From the NCBI RefSeq assembly GCF_003432075.1, contig NZ_QWBU01000005.1:248001-312000 (forward strand): DNA of 64,000 nt. Reading direction: 5' to 3'. Source of the stretch: Shinella sp. WSJ-2. Its GTDB lineage: Bacteria > Pseudomonadota > Alphaproteobacteria > Rhizobiales > Rhizobiaceae. The position numbers and the translations under genes were made by a program. Each line of letters begins with the position of its first letter. Position 1 is the first letter of the stretch. Positions 47,098-55,954 of the stretch are shown here, one piece after another. The notes below the pieces were generated by a model. It had not been told where the DNA came from. It saw only the letters and a program-made list of their open reading frames with translations, and ran no database searches.

Positions 47098-48597
47098 ATG
47101 ACCACGCAGCCGGACATCGTCATCATCGGATCGGGCATCGGCGGCTCCACCATGGCAGCCGCCCTCGCCGGCTCGGGCGCGCGCATCGTCATCCTCGAGC
47201 GCGGCGAGCGCCTGCCCGATACACCCGAGACGCGCAGCTACCGCTCGATCTTCGTCGACGGCCATTTCCGACCGAAGGAGATGTGGCGCGAGCCAGACGG
47301 TACGGCGTTCAATCCGGGCAATTTCTATTTCGTCGGCGGCAACTCCAAGCTCTTCGGCGCGGTGCTCCTGCGCTATCGCGCCGAGGATTTCACCGAGATG
47401 CAGCATCTCGGCGGCGTCTCGCCGGCCTGGCCCTTCCCCTACGAGGAGCTGGAGCCGTGGTATGGAAAGGCCGAGCGCCTGTTCGAGGTGCGCGGCGAAC
47501 TGGGCCAGGACCCGACCGAACCGCACCATTCCACGCCCTATCCGCACGGCCCCGTGCCGGACGAGCCGGCGATCGCCCGCGCCCGCGCCGAACTGAAGGC
47601 GCAGGGGCTCAATCCGGCGACCCTGCCGCTCGGCGTCGATATCGACACATGGCTTGCCGGCGGGCGCACGCCCTGGGACGGCTTTCCCAACGCCGGCCAA
47701 GGCAAGAGGGATGCGGAGACCGCGCCGCTCGCCGCCGCCCTGCTCGACCCTGACATTACGCTTGTCACCTCCGCCCATGTCGATACGCTGGAGGAAGGAC
47801 CGGACGGCCGGATCACCGCGATCCACTACACCCACGGCGGAGAGAGGAAGCGGCTTTCCCCGAAACTCGTCATCCTGTCGGCGGGCGCGATCAACTCGGC
47901 CGCGATCCTGCTGCGCTCCGGCAACGGCAAGGGGCTCGCCAACAGTTCCGACCAGGTCGGCCGCAACTTCATGAACCACAATTGCAGCGCCATGCTCGCG
48001 ATCAACCCGTTCCGGCGCAACGACAGCATCTACCAGAAGACACTGATGCTGAACGACTATTACCTGACCGGCGGTCGCGACGGCCTGCCGCTCGGCAATG
48101 TCCAGCTGCTGGGCAAGATCAACGGCGACATCCTGAAAGCCAACGCGCCGGTCTATGCCCCGCGCTTCGCGCTCGACTTCATGGCCGGCCACGCAATCGA
48201 CTGGTACATGATGACCGAGGACCTGCCCAATCCCGAAAGCCGCATCATGGTCGACGGCAAGGGCATCGTCATGCAATGGCGGCGTTCCAACATGGAGGCG
48301 CTATCGGGCCTGGAGGCGAAAATGCGCGCTCATTTCAAGGCCGCTGGCTACCCGATCGTCCTCACGCAGCCCTTCGACAAGCGCACCCCCTCGCATCAGT
48401 GCGGCACGGTGCGCATGGGCCTTGATCCGGCCACCGCCCCGCTCGACCCCTATTGCCGCGCCTTCGATCACGCCAATCTCTACGTCGTCGACGGCGGCTG
48501 CCTGCCGACCTCGGCAGCCGTCAATCCGGCGCTCACCATCGCCGCCCAGGCGTTGCGCGTCGCCGACCATATCCGCGCAAAGGAGCTTTCGGCATGA
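47098..48597 (+). CDS. GMC-family flavin oxidoreductase (sugar or polyol dehydrogenase-like)
   Basis: A 499-residue protein with the FAD-binding DIVIIGSGIGGSTMAAAL start, FVGGNSKLFGAVLLRYRAED, and at the C-terminus the catalytic SHQCGTVRMG and NLYVVDGGCLPTSAAVNPAL, giving His and Asn of the GMC_oxred_C active site. No signal peptide, so it is cytoplasmic. The branch resembles bacterial sugar or glucoside dehydrogenases such as those making 3-keto-sugars, but this is inference. It follows the ATPase gene by nine bases and overlaps the SDR gene by ATGA. Confidence 0.88.
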   Translation: MTTQPDIVIIGSGIGGSTMAAALAGSGARIVILERGERLPDTPETRSYRSIFVDGHFRPKEMWREPDGTAFNPGNFYFVGGNSKLFGAVLLRYRAEDFTEMQHLGGVSPAWPFPYEELEPWYGKAERLFEVRGELGQDPTEPHHSTPYPHGPVPDEPAIARARAELKAQGLNPATLPLGVDIDTWLAGGRTPWDGFPNAGQGKRDAETAPLAAALLDPDITLVTSAHVDTLEEGPDGRITAIHYTHGGERKRLSPKLVILSAGAINSAAILLRSGNGKGLANSSDQVGRNFMNHNCSAMLAINPFRRNDSIYQKTLMLNDYYLTGGRDGLPLGNVQLLGKINGDILKANAPVYAPRFALDFMAGHAIDWYMMTEDLPNPESRIMVDGKGIVMQWRRSNMEALSGLEAKMRAHFKAAGYPIVLTQPFDKRTPSHQCGTVRMGLDPATAPLDPYCRAFDHANLYVVDGGCLPTSAAVNPALTIAAQALRVADHIRAKELSA

Positions 48598-49364
48598 CCC
48601 GCCCCGTCGCCATCGTCACCGGCGGCCGCCGGGGTATCGGCCTCGGCATCGCGAAAGCCCTCGCCGCCGAAGGCTTCGACATCGCCGTCACCGGTATCGG
48701 CGACAGCGATACCACCACCGACGCGATGATCGCCGACCTCGCCCGGCTCGGCGCCCATGCAATCTATCTCAAGGGCGATCTTGCCGATCTCTCCGGCCAT
48801 GCGGCCACCGTCGCGGCCATCGAAGACCGGCTCGGGGCAATCGCCTGCCTCGTCAACAATGCCGGTATCGCCTCCGTCGTGCGCGGCGATTTCCTCGATC
48901 TGGCGCCGGAGAATTTCGACACGATCGTCTCGACCAATCTGCGCGGCACAGTGTTCTTCACCCAAGCCGTGCTGAAGGCGATGTTGCAGTCGAAACAGGC
49001 GGCCGGTCCACGCGCGATCATCAACATCACCTCCGTCTCGGCCGGCCTCACTTCGCCCGAGCGGCTCGATTATTGCATGACCAAGGCCGGCCTTGCCGCC
49101 TTCAGCCAGGGGCTGGCGATCAGGCTCGCCGATACCGGCATCTCCGTCTTCGAAATCCGCCCGGGCATCATCCGCTCCGACATGACGGCCACCGTCTCCA
49201 CGAAATACGACGCGCTGATCGAAGGCGGCCTTGTGCCGATGAAGCGCTGGGGCGAGCCTGACGATATCGGTTCCGTCGCAGCCGCCTTGGCATCCGGCAA
49301 ATTCGCCTTCGCCACCGGCTCGGTGATCAATCTCGACGGCGGGCTGTCGATCGGCCGGCTCTGA
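48594..49364 (+). CDS. Short-chain dehydrogenase/reductase
   Basis: A classical SDR of 256 residues: AIVTGGRRGIGLGIAKALAA cofactor motif at the start, LVNNAGIASVV, catalytic Ser in INITSVSAGL and Tyr/Lys in LDYCMTKAGLAAF, ending TGSVINLDGGLSIGRL. Starts at the ATGA overlap with the GMC gene; the frame is open upstream only as a shadow of that gene. It probably reduces or oxidises a hydroxyl/keto group on the imported substrate, between the two GMC enzymes. Confidence 0.93.
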   Translation: MTRPVAIVTGGRRGIGLGIAKALAAEGFDIAVTGIGDSDTTTDAMIADLARLGAHAIYLKGDLADLSGHAATVAAIEDRLGAIACLVNNAGIASVVRGDFLDLAPENFDTIVSTNLRGTVFFTQAVLKAMLQSKQAAGPRAIINITSVSAGLTSPERLDYCMTKAGLAAFSQGLAIRLADTGISVFEIRPGIIRSDMTATVSTKYDALIEGGLVPMKRWGEPDDIGSVAAALASGKFAFATGSVINLDGGLSIGRL

Positions 49365-49384
49365 AAACTGTTAAGGACCAAGGC

Positions 49385-51040
49385 ATGACCTACGATTACA
49401 TCATCACCGGCGCCGGCCCCGCCGGCTGCGTGCTGGCGAACCGGCTTTCCGAGGATCCGACCGTTCGCGTGCTGCTGCTGGAAGCCGGCGGTGGCGACTG
49501 GAACCCGCTGTTCCACATGCCGGCCGGCTTTGCCAAGATGACCAAGGGCGTCGCAAGCTGGGGCTGGGAGACCGTGCCGCAGAAGCACATGAAGGGCCGC
49601 GTCCTGCGCTATACGCAGGCCAAGGTCATCGGCGGCGGTTCCTCGATCAACGCGCAGCTTTACACGCGCGGCAATGCCGCCGACTACGACCTCTGGGCCA
49701 GCGAAGACGGCTGCGAGGGCTGGAGCTACCGGGAAATCCTGCCCTATTTCAAGCGCGCCGAGGACAACCAGCGTTTCGCCGACGACTACCATTCCTATGG
49801 CGGGCCGCTCGGCGTTTCCATGCCGGTCTCGGCGCTGCCCATCTGCGACGCCTATATCCGCGCCGGCCAGGAACTCGGCATTCCCTACAATCACGATTTC
49901 AACGGCCGCCAGCAGGCCGGCGTCGGCTTCTATCAGCTGACCCAGCGCAACCGCCGCCGCTCCTCCGCCTCGCTCGGCTATCTCTCGCCGATCAAGGATC
50001 GGAAAAATCTCACCATCCGCACCGGCGCGCGCGTCGCCCGCATCGTGCTGGAAGGCACGCGCGCCGTCGGCGTCGAGGTCGTCAGCGGTAGCAGCGTCGA
50101 GACCATCCGGGCCGAGCGTGAGGTGCTCGTCTCCTCCGGCGCCATCGGCTCGCCGAAACTGTTGCAGCAATCGGGCATCGGCCCGGCCGATCACCTGCGT
50201 TCGGTCGGCGTTACAGTGAAACACGACCTCCCGGGCGTCGGCTCCAACATGCAGGACCATCTCGATCTCTTCGTCATCTCCGAATGCACCGGCGACCACA
50301 CCTATGACGGCGTCGCCAAGCTGCACCGCACGCTGTGGGCCGGGCTGCAATATGTGCTCTTCCGCTCCGGCCCCGTCGCCTCCTCGCTCTTCGAGACCGG
50401 CGGTTTCTGGTATGCGGACCCCGAGGCCCGTTCGCCGGATATCCAGTTCCATCTCGGCCTCGGCTCGGGCATCGAGGCGGGCGTGGAGAAGCTGAAGAAT
50501 GCAGGCGTGACGCTGAATTCGGCCTACCTGCATCCCCGCTCGAAGGGCACGGTGCGGCTCGCCTCCGCTGATCCCGCCGCCGCGCCGCTGATCGACCCCA
50601 ACTACTGGGACGACCCGCACGATCGGAAAATGTCGATCGAGAGCCTGAAGATCGCCCGCGAGATCATGCAGCAGGCTGCGCTGAAACCCTTCGTCATGGC
50701 CGAGCGCCTGCCGGGGCCGAAGGTCGTGACCGATGAGGACCTGTTCAACTATGGTTGCGCCAATGCCAAGACCGACCATCACCCGGTCGGCACCTGCAAG
50801 ATGGGCACGGGCGCGGATGCCGTCGTCGGGCTCGATTTGAAGGTGCATGGGCTTGACGGACTGCGCGTCTGCGACAGTTCCGTCATGCCGCGCGTTCCCT
50901 CCTGCAACACCAATGCGCCGACCATCATGGTGGGCGAGAAGGGCGCCGACATCATCCGCGGCCTGCCGGCGCTGCCGGCCCAGGTCTTCCAATACGAGCG
51001 CAACGACCAGCGTCCGCGCGCCCGCGCCAACATCCGATAG
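49385..51040 (+). CDS. GMC-family oxidoreductase, choline-dehydrogenase-like
   Basis: A 551-residue GMC enzyme of the alcohol/choline dehydrogenase branch: YDYIITGAGPAGCVLANRLS, RYTQAKVIGGGSSINAQLYT, DYDLWASEDGCEGWSYREIL, SSGAIGSPKLLQQSGIGP, and C-terminal HHPVGTCKMG with catalytic His. It has no signal peptide. It is a different branch from the GMC protein two genes upstream, so the operon encodes two distinct flavin oxidations. No betaine aldehyde dehydrogenase is adjacent, which argues against choline as substrate. Confidence 0.9.
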   Translation: MTYDYIITGAGPAGCVLANRLSEDPTVRVLLLEAGGGDWNPLFHMPAGFAKMTKGVASWGWETVPQKHMKGRVLRYTQAKVIGGGSSINAQLYTRGNAADYDLWASEDGCEGWSYREILPYFKRAEDNQRFADDYHSYGGPLGVSMPVSALPICDAYIRAGQELGIPYNHDFNGRQQAGVGFYQLTQRNRRRSSASLGYLSPIKDRKNLTIRTGARVARIVLEGTRAVGVEVVSGSSVETIRAEREVLVSSGAIGSPKLLQQSGIGPADHLRSVGVTVKHDLPGVGSNMQDHLDLFVISECTGDHTYDGVAKLHRTLWAGLQYVLFRSGPVASSLFETGGFWYADPEARSPDIQFHLGLGSGIEAGVEKLKNAGVTLNSAYLHPRSKGTVRLASADPAAAPLIDPNYWDDPHDRKMSIESLKIAREIMQQAALKPFVMAERLPGPKVVTDEDLFNYGCANAKTDHHPVGTCKMGTGADAVVGLDLKVHGLDGLRVCDSSVMPRVPSCNTNAPTIMVGEKGADIIRGLPALPAQVFQYERNDQRPRARANIR

Positions 51041-51048
51041 GGGGAACC

Positions 51049-51366
51049 ATGATCCGCCACTGCGTCTTCATCCGCTTCAAGCCGACCATTTCCGTCGCCT
51101 ACAAGACCGAGCTTTTCAACGAGATCGATGCCCTGAAGGACCGCCTTCCGGGCATGGTCGCCGTGCATATCGGCACCAATGTCAGCCCGGAAACCGGCAT
51201 GGACAAGGGCTTTTCCGACGGCTTCATCGTCGATTTCGCCGACAGCTTTTCGCGTGATGCCTATCTGGAGGATCCCGAGCATAAGCAGACGGGTGGTCGC
51301 CTGGTTGCGGCCGCCGAGGGCGGCGTCGCCGGCATCCTCGTCTATGACCTAGAAACCGACGACTAG
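51049..51366 (+). CDS. Dabb (stress-responsive alpha/beta barrel) domain protein
   Basis: A 105-residue single-domain ferredoxin-like protein beginning MIRHCVFIRFKPTISVAYKT with the Dabb pattern VAVHIGTNVSPE, FSDGFIVDFADSFSRDAYLE and DPEHKQTGG. Dabb proteins occur as dimers, some being small enzymes on sugar or polyketide intermediates. Its place eight bases behind the second GMC gene suggests it processes an unstable keto-product. Its TAG stop lies in a CTAG shared with the stop of the convergent permease gene. Confidence 0.88.
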   Translation: MIRHCVFIRFKPTISVAYKTELFNEIDALKDRLPGMVAVHIGTNVSPETGMDKGFSDGFIVDFADSFSRDAYLEDPEHKQTGGRLVAAAEGGVAGILVYDLETDD

Positions 51367-52106
51367 ACTCGACCCGCCCGGCGCGAAAGCATGCGCTCGA
51401 GCGCGGAGAAGGCGTCGTAGATTAGCACCGCGAGCACCGCGACCACGAGACCGCCCTGCAGCACGAAAGCAAGGTTGTTGGATTGCAGGCCGGCGATGAT
51501 GACTTCGCCGAGGGTTTTTGCCGCGACCGTCGAGCCGATAGTGGCCGTGGCCAGGCTGATGGTCACCGAAAGGCGGATGCCGGCGAGAATGATCGGCAGC
51601 GCCAGCGGCAGCTCCACCTTGGTCAGCCGCTGCCACGCCGTCATGCCGGTTCCCTTCGCCGCCTCGACGATGGCTGGCGGCAGGGTGGAAAGGCCGGTCA
51701 TGGAGTTTTCGAAGATCGGCAGCAGGCCATAGAGGAAAAGCGCGATCAGCGTCGGTTTCTCGCCGAAGCCGACGGCGGGGACGGCAAGCGCCAGCACGGC
51801 GACCGGCGGAAAGGTCTGGCCGATATTCACGAGGCTGCGCGACAGCGGTAGGAATTCGGCCCCGATGGGCCGCGTCACGAGAATGGCAAGCCCGACGGCG
51901 ACGATAGTTGCGGCAAGCGTCGCCGTGAAGACTGTCGCAAGATGCGACAGCGTCAGCGACAACAGGCTGCCCTGATTGTAGATCGCCGGCGCATTGGCCT
52001 GCACCAGCGGCTTGAGCAACGGCTCGTATAGGCCGGGCTGGACGAGAAAGGTGATCAGGATGATCAGCGCCGCCAGCCGCAGGAGATTTGGCAGAAGCCG
52101 CTTCAT
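51363..52106 (-). CDS. Glycine betaine/choline-type ABC transporter permease (OpuBB/OsmW-like)
   Basis: A 247-residue permease with about six spans and the BPD_transp_1 loop AIVEAAKGTGMTAWQRLTKV followed by ELPLALPIILAGIRLSVTIS. SLVNIGQTFPPVAVLALAVP is the usual third-span signature of quaternary-amine permeases. The ATG at 52106 overlaps the ATPase stop (ATGA); the frame is open 33 codons upstream but only as an ATPase shadow. It is the last gene of the four-gene importer operon. Confidence 0.9.
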   Translation of the reverse strand: MKRLLPNLLRLAALIILITFLVQPGLYEPLLKPLVQANAPAIYNQGSLLSLTLSHLATVFTATLAATIVAVGLAILVTRPIGAEFLPLSRSLVNIGQTFPPVAVLALAVPAVGFGEKPTLIALFLYGLLPIFENSMTGLSTLPPAIVEAAKGTGMTAWQRLTKVELPLALPIILAGIRLSVTISLATATIGSTVAAKTLGEVIIAGLQSNNLAFVLQGGLVVAVLAVLIYDAFSALERMLSRRAGRV

Positions 52107-53041
52107 TGCGGCCTCGCGGCACGGCGGGCAAGGCCGGCAAGCGTCACGCGGCCAAGGGCTGCGCCATCCGCACCGACGACCGGCAGGGCATCGCGGCCGG
52201 ACCACAGCAACGCCGACAGCGCTTCGCGCTGGCTGGTCGCCGCCGCAAGCGGTTCGCCATCCGCAGCGCCCGCTTCGGCGGCATCGCCGGCCGTGCCGAT
52301 CGAGAGAAGCCGGAACGGCCGCTCGCCGGCGCCGATCAGCGTCTCGACGAAATCCGTGGCGGGCTTGACCAGCATCTCCTCGGGGGCGGCGTATTGCACG
52401 ATCCGGCCCTTGTCCATGACGGCGATCTTGTCGGCGAGGTGGAAGGCCTCCTCCATATCATGCGTGACGAGGATGATCGTCGTGCCGAAATGTTTCTGGA
52501 TCGCCAGAAGATCGTCCTGCGCCTTGGCGCGGATGACCGGATCGAGCGCGCCGAAGGGCTCGTCCATCAGCAAAATGTTCGGCTCCGCGGCGAGCGCGCG
52601 GGCAACGCCGACGCGCTGCTGCTGGCCGCCCGACAATTCATGCGGATACCGCGGGCCGAAAGCGGCGGGGTCGAGCTGGAAGAGCGAGAGCAGCTCCTTC
52701 ACCTTGGCGTCGATGCGGCTTTTTTCCCAACCGAGCAGGCCGGGCACGGTGGCGATATTTTCCGCGACCGTGCGGTGCGGGAAGAGGCCATGGCCCTGGA
52801 TGGCATAACCGATGCGGCGGCGCAGTTCGTAGCTGGGCATCGACCGGTTGTCCTCGCCGTCTATGCGGATGGTGCCCGAGGTCGGCTCGACCAGACGGTT
52901 GACCATGCGCATCAGGGTCGTCTTGCCCGAGCCCGACGTGCCGACGATAACGGTGATCGTGCGCGGCGCAATCGTCATCGAGACATTGTCGACCACGGTG
53001 TTGTCGCCATAGCGCTTGGTGATGCTGTCGATCTGGATCAT
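52103..53041 (-). CDS. Compatible-solute ABC transporter ATP-binding protein (OpuCA/OsmV-like)
   Basis: A 312-residue ATPase with Walker A GTSGSGKTTLMRMVNRL, the QAT-family Q-loop IGYAIQGHGLFPHRTVAEN, signature LSGGQQQRVGVARAL and Walker B ILLMDEPFGALDP. The last ~70 residues look like a reduced CBS-type regulatory tail (LSALLWSGRDALPVVGADGA). It overlaps both permease genes by ATGA, giving tight coupling. Confidence 0.92.
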   Translation of the reverse strand: MIQIDSITKRYGDNTVVDNVSMTIAPRTITVIVGTSGSGKTTLMRMVNRLVEPTSGTIRIDGEDNRSMPSYELRRRIGYAIQGHGLFPHRTVAENIATVPGLLGWEKSRIDAKVKELLSLFQLDPAAFGPRYPHELSGGQQQRVGVARALAAEPNILLMDEPFGALDPVIRAKAQDDLLAIQKHFGTTIILVTHDMEEAFHLADKIAVMDKGRIVQYAAPEEMLVKPATDFVETLIGAGERPFRLLSIGTAGDAAEAGAADGEPLAAATSQREALSALLWSGRDALPVVGADGAALGRVTLAGLARRAARPQ

Positions 53042-54198
53042 GCGGCCCTGCCGGGTTTGGAGAGGGAAAGTTCGGTTGCGGCATCGAGCACGATGGCGGC
53101 CGCAAAGGCGAGCGCGACCGTCGGCACCGCGCCGAGCAGCACGAGGTCCATGGCAGTCTGGCCGATGCCCTGGAAGACGAAGACGCCGAAGCCGCCGCCA
53201 CCGATCAGGGCAGCGATGGTGGCAAGCCCGATATTCTGCACCAGCACGATACGGATGCCCGTGAGAATGACCGGGAAGGCAAGCGGCAACTCGACGCCGA
53301 ACAACCGCTGGCCGTTCGTCATGCCGATGCCGCGCGCCGCATCATTGGCATCGCGCGGCACGCCGGCAAGGCCGACCACCGTGTTGGCGACGACAGGCAG
53401 CAACGAATAGAGGAACAGCGCGACGAAGGCAGGGGCCGCGCCAATGCCGCGAATGCCGATGGCCGCCGCCCCCGGCACGTTGAGCGCGATCCAGCCGAGC
53501 GGCGCGATCAGCAGGCCGAACAGCGCAATCGAAGGGATCGTCTGGATGATGTTCAGCACATTGAGCACGCCGGCGCGCAAGCCTTCCACTCGATGACAGA
53601 GAATGCCGAGCGGCAGGCCGATCAATGTCGCCGCCGCCAGCGATCCGAGCGCCAGCACGACGTGCCGGCCAGCCTCCAGCCAGAAGGTCTCGGCGCGACT
53701 GCCATATTCCTTGAGGATCGAAAGCCCGTCCCAGGCGCCGGACATCAGTAGAGCGGCAATGGCGACGGCAACCGCCGCCAAGAGCGCTACCCGCGCAAGC
53801 GGCGCGAGTTTCAGCCGCGCCAGCGCATCGGCGGTCAGGAGCGCGAAGGCGAAGATGGTGAACCAGAAACCGGAGGCCGGCGAAACACGAGCATAGGTAT
53901 TTTCCGGCGGTGTCAGATGGCCGGCGGAGATGCCGATGAGAATGGAGAGGAGCGCTAGAGCTGCAAGGCCGAGCAGCAGCCGCAGCAGCGTCGGCGTCCT
54001 CAGGACGATGAGCACGATAGCGGCGACAACAAAGGCAAGCAGTGCAGCACCGAGGCCGGATGGCAATGCATCGAGGATTGCCCGCGGCTCACCCGGCACG
54101 ATACGATTGGCCCGGAAATTGGCAAACGGCGCCAGAAAGGCGCCGTAGGCCAGCAAAAAGGCGATCACCACGCCGAGCTTGTCGATCCTGAACCGCAT
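53038..54198 (-). CDS. Compatible-solute ABC transporter permease with extra N-terminal membrane domain (OsmY/YehY-like)
   Basis: At 386 residues it is longer than a standard permease. The first ~170 residues add several spans (LGVVIAFLLAYGAFLAPFAN, AALLAFVVAAIVLIVL, FTIFAFALLTADALARL), and the remainder is the BPD_transp_1 domain with DANDAARGIGMTNGQRLFGV and IGLATIAALIGGGGFGVFVF. Such extended permeases are known in YehWXYZ/Osm systems. It overlaps the ATPase gene by ATGA and lies 54 bases after the binding-protein gene, a gap filled by a hairpin. Confidence 0.9.
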   Translation of the reverse strand: MRFRIDKLGVVIAFLLAYGAFLAPFANFRANRIVPGEPRAILDALPSGLGAALLAFVVAAIVLIVLRTPTLLRLLLGLAALALLSILIGISAGHLTPPENTYARVSPASGFWFTIFAFALLTADALARLKLAPLARVALLAAVAVAIAALLMSGAWDGLSILKEYGSRAETFWLEAGRHVVLALGSLAAATLIGLPLGILCHRVEGLRAGVLNVLNIIQTIPSIALFGLLIAPLGWIALNVPGAAAIGIRGIGAAPAFVALFLYSLLPVVANTVVGLAGVPRDANDAARGIGMTNGQRLFGVELPLAFPVILTGIRIVLVQNIGLATIAALIGGGGFGVFVFQGIGQTAMDLVLLGAVPTVALAFAAAIVLDAATELSLSKPGRAA

Positions 54199-54218
54199 GA
54201 AAGCCTTTCTAGGGAGAA

Positions 54219-54242
54219 CCCTCCGCCCGGCCGGGCGAAGGG
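54219..54242 (-). other. Intercistronic hairpin between binding protein and permease genes
   Basis: CGCCCGGCCGGGCG is a perfect inverted repeat, extended by CCCT/AGGG ends after mismatches. There is no T-tract. It probably limits decay or read-through so that more binding protein than permease is made. Confidence 0.5.
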
Positions 54243-54252
54243 TGATCGCGGC

Positions 54253-55164
54253 TTACTTGATGAAGCCGTTCTTCTTGAGGAAGTCTTCGGCAACTGCCTT
54301 CGCCGGCTCGCCGCCGACCTGAACGCGGCCGTTGAGATCCTGCAGCGTGACGAGGTCGAGCTTTTCGAAGACGGGCTTCAGCAGTTCCTCGATCTGCGGA
54401 TTGGCCTTCAGAACCTCTTCGCGGATGATCGGCGAGGGCTGGTAGACCGGCTGCACGCCCTTGTCGTCTTCGAGAACCACGAGGCCCGACGGCGCGATGC
54501 CGCCATCCGTGCCATAGACCATGGCGGCGTTCGCGCCGTTGGTCTGGTTGGCAGCGGCGGCGATCGTCGCTGCGGTGTCACCGCCCGAGAGCGTGATCAG
54601 CTGTTCCGGCTTCAGCGTAAAGCCGTAGGTGGTCTGGAAGGCCGGAAGGGCGGCCGCCGAGTTCACGAATTCCGAGGAGGCCGCGAGAACGACTTGGCCA
54701 CCGCCAGAAACGTATTTGCCGAAGTCGCTGAGCGTGACGAGCTTGTTCGGCTCGGTTACATCCTTGCGCAGCGCGATCGCCCAGGTGTTGTTGGCCGGCG
54801 ACGGCTGCAGCCAGACGATCTTGTTGGCGTCATAGTCGAGCGTCTTGGCGAGTTCGTAGGCCTTGGCCGCATCTTTCCAGGCCGGGTCGTCGGCCTTTTC
54901 GAAGAAGAAGGCGGCATTGCCGGTATATTCCGGATAGATGTCGATTTCGCCAGCGATGATCGCCTGGCGAACGACCGGCGTCGCGCCGAGCTGCACGCGG
55001 TCCGTCGTCTGGATGCCGTTGGCATTCAGCACGGACAGGATGATGTTGCCGAGAACGCCGCCTTCCGTATCGATCTTCGAGGAAACGACAACCTGGGCGT
55101 GGGCGGCACCGGCGGCCAGACCGAGGGCCAGAGCTGCTCCGATAAACTTGACGACTGGGCGCAT
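54253..55164 (-). CDS. Glycine betaine/choline-type substrate-binding protein (OsmF/YehZ-like)
   Basis: A 303-residue OpuAC-family binding protein with signal peptide (KFIGAALALGLAAGAAHA, residues 6-23) and then VVVSSKIDTEGGVLGNIILS, REAI-like VRQAIIAGEIDIYPEYTGNA, and MVYGTDGGIAPSGLVVLEDD. The IDIYPEYTGNA stretch is the signature of the OsmF/OpuBC group. It starts the osmoprotectant-type operon; AAGGAGAGG precedes the ATG at 55164, and the frame open to 55407 is upstream leader. Ligand could be a betaine or another small zwitterion. Confidence 0.92.
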   Translation of the reverse strand: MRPVVKFIGAALALGLAAGAAHAQVVVSSKIDTEGGVLGNIILSVLNANGIQTTDRVQLGATPVVRQAIIAGEIDIYPEYTGNAAFFFEKADDPAWKDAAKAYELAKTLDYDANKIVWLQPSPANNTWAIALRKDVTEPNKLVTLSDFGKYVSGGGQVVLAASSEFVNSAAALPAFQTTYGFTLKPEQLITLSGGDTAATIAAAANQTNGANAAMVYGTDGGIAPSGLVVLEDDKGVQPVYQPSPIIREEVLKANPQIEELLKPVFEKLDLVTLQDLNGRVQVGGEPAKAVAEDFLKKNGFIK

Positions 55165-55486
55165 GTGAAAACCTCTCCTTGTGCGGCAATTCGTGGCCAC
55201 AGTTTCACCACGTTTCAGAAAGCCCGTCCGGGCAAAGCATTCCATATATGTCAGCAAATCGCAAAAAACAGACTGCGAAGACAGGACATGACACGGTGTT
55301 TGTTGCCGCGTCCAAAGCGCTTTAAAATTTATGCCGGAAGAAACTATCAGGCAAAAGAAACCCGTTGCAATCAGCCATGCCATCCGACAGTCTTCCAGCC
55401 GGCCCATCCTCCATTTCGATAATGCATTTCATCTCTGCCGGGAACCATCCCGGGCCCGATGTCCGGCGCAGATTTTTGAGGGGACA
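55165..55486. other. Divergent intergenic region
   Basis: The 322 bases carry the promoters of the importer operon (minus) and the DUF4126 gene (plus). The only clear symmetric site is AAAGCGCTTT at 55314-55323 followed by an A/T-rich stretch. I see no gene. Confidence 0.45.
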
Positions 55487-55954
55487 ATGAGCATCTACAT
55501 CCTCGCATTGCTGATCGGTGTCGTGGCAGGGCTTCGCGCCATGACGGCGCCCGCAGCCGTCAGCATCGGTGCCGCCCTTGGCTGGTTGCCACTTTCCGGC
55601 ACTTGGGCCGCCTTCATGGGCTATCGCTTCACGCCCTATATTTTCGGCGCGCTCGCGCTCATCGAATTCGTCACCGACCAGCTGCCGAGCACGCCGAGCC
55701 GCAAGGTGCCGCAGCAGTTCGGCGCCCGCATCGTCAGCGGCGCGTTCTGTGGCGCCGTCATTGGCACGGCCGGTGGTGCGCTGATCGGCGGGCTGGTGGC
55801 CGGCGTGATCGGCGCGATCATCGGCACGCTGGGTGGCGCGGAGGCCCGCCATCGCCTCGTCGCTGCGACCGGCGGCAAGGACCTGCCCATCGCGCTTCTC
55901 GAAGACGCCGTCGCCGTTCTGCTCGGCCTCTTCGTCGTTTCGTCGGTTCTCTGA
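55487..55954 (+). CDS. DUF4126-type integral membrane protein
   Basis: A 155-residue protein with about four spans: IYILALLIGVVAGLRAMTAP is typical of this uncharacterised family, followed by a Gly-rich central span pair (GAVIGTAGGALIGGLVAGVI, then GAIIGTLGGAE) and a C-terminal span. Function unknown. ATG at 55487 has GAGGGG upstream; the frame is open to 55331 but the extra residues are not membrane-like. It is coupled to the following oxidoreductase gene by TGATG, so they may work together in redox or membrane stress. Confidence 0.82.
   Translation: MSIYILALLIGVVAGLRAMTAPAAVSIGAALGWLPLSGTWAAFMGYRFTPYIFGALALIEFVTDQLPSTPSRKVPQQFGARIVSGAFCGAVIGTAGGALIGGLVAGVIGAIIGTLGGAEARHRLVAATGGKDLPIALLEDAVAVLLGLFVVSSVL

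Noticed and set aside
49070-50992. 640-codon minus-strand open frame opposite the second GMC gene
   Set aside because: Shadow of a clear GMC oxidoreductase and of the SDR end; composition is typical of a complementary frame and no motif is recognisable.
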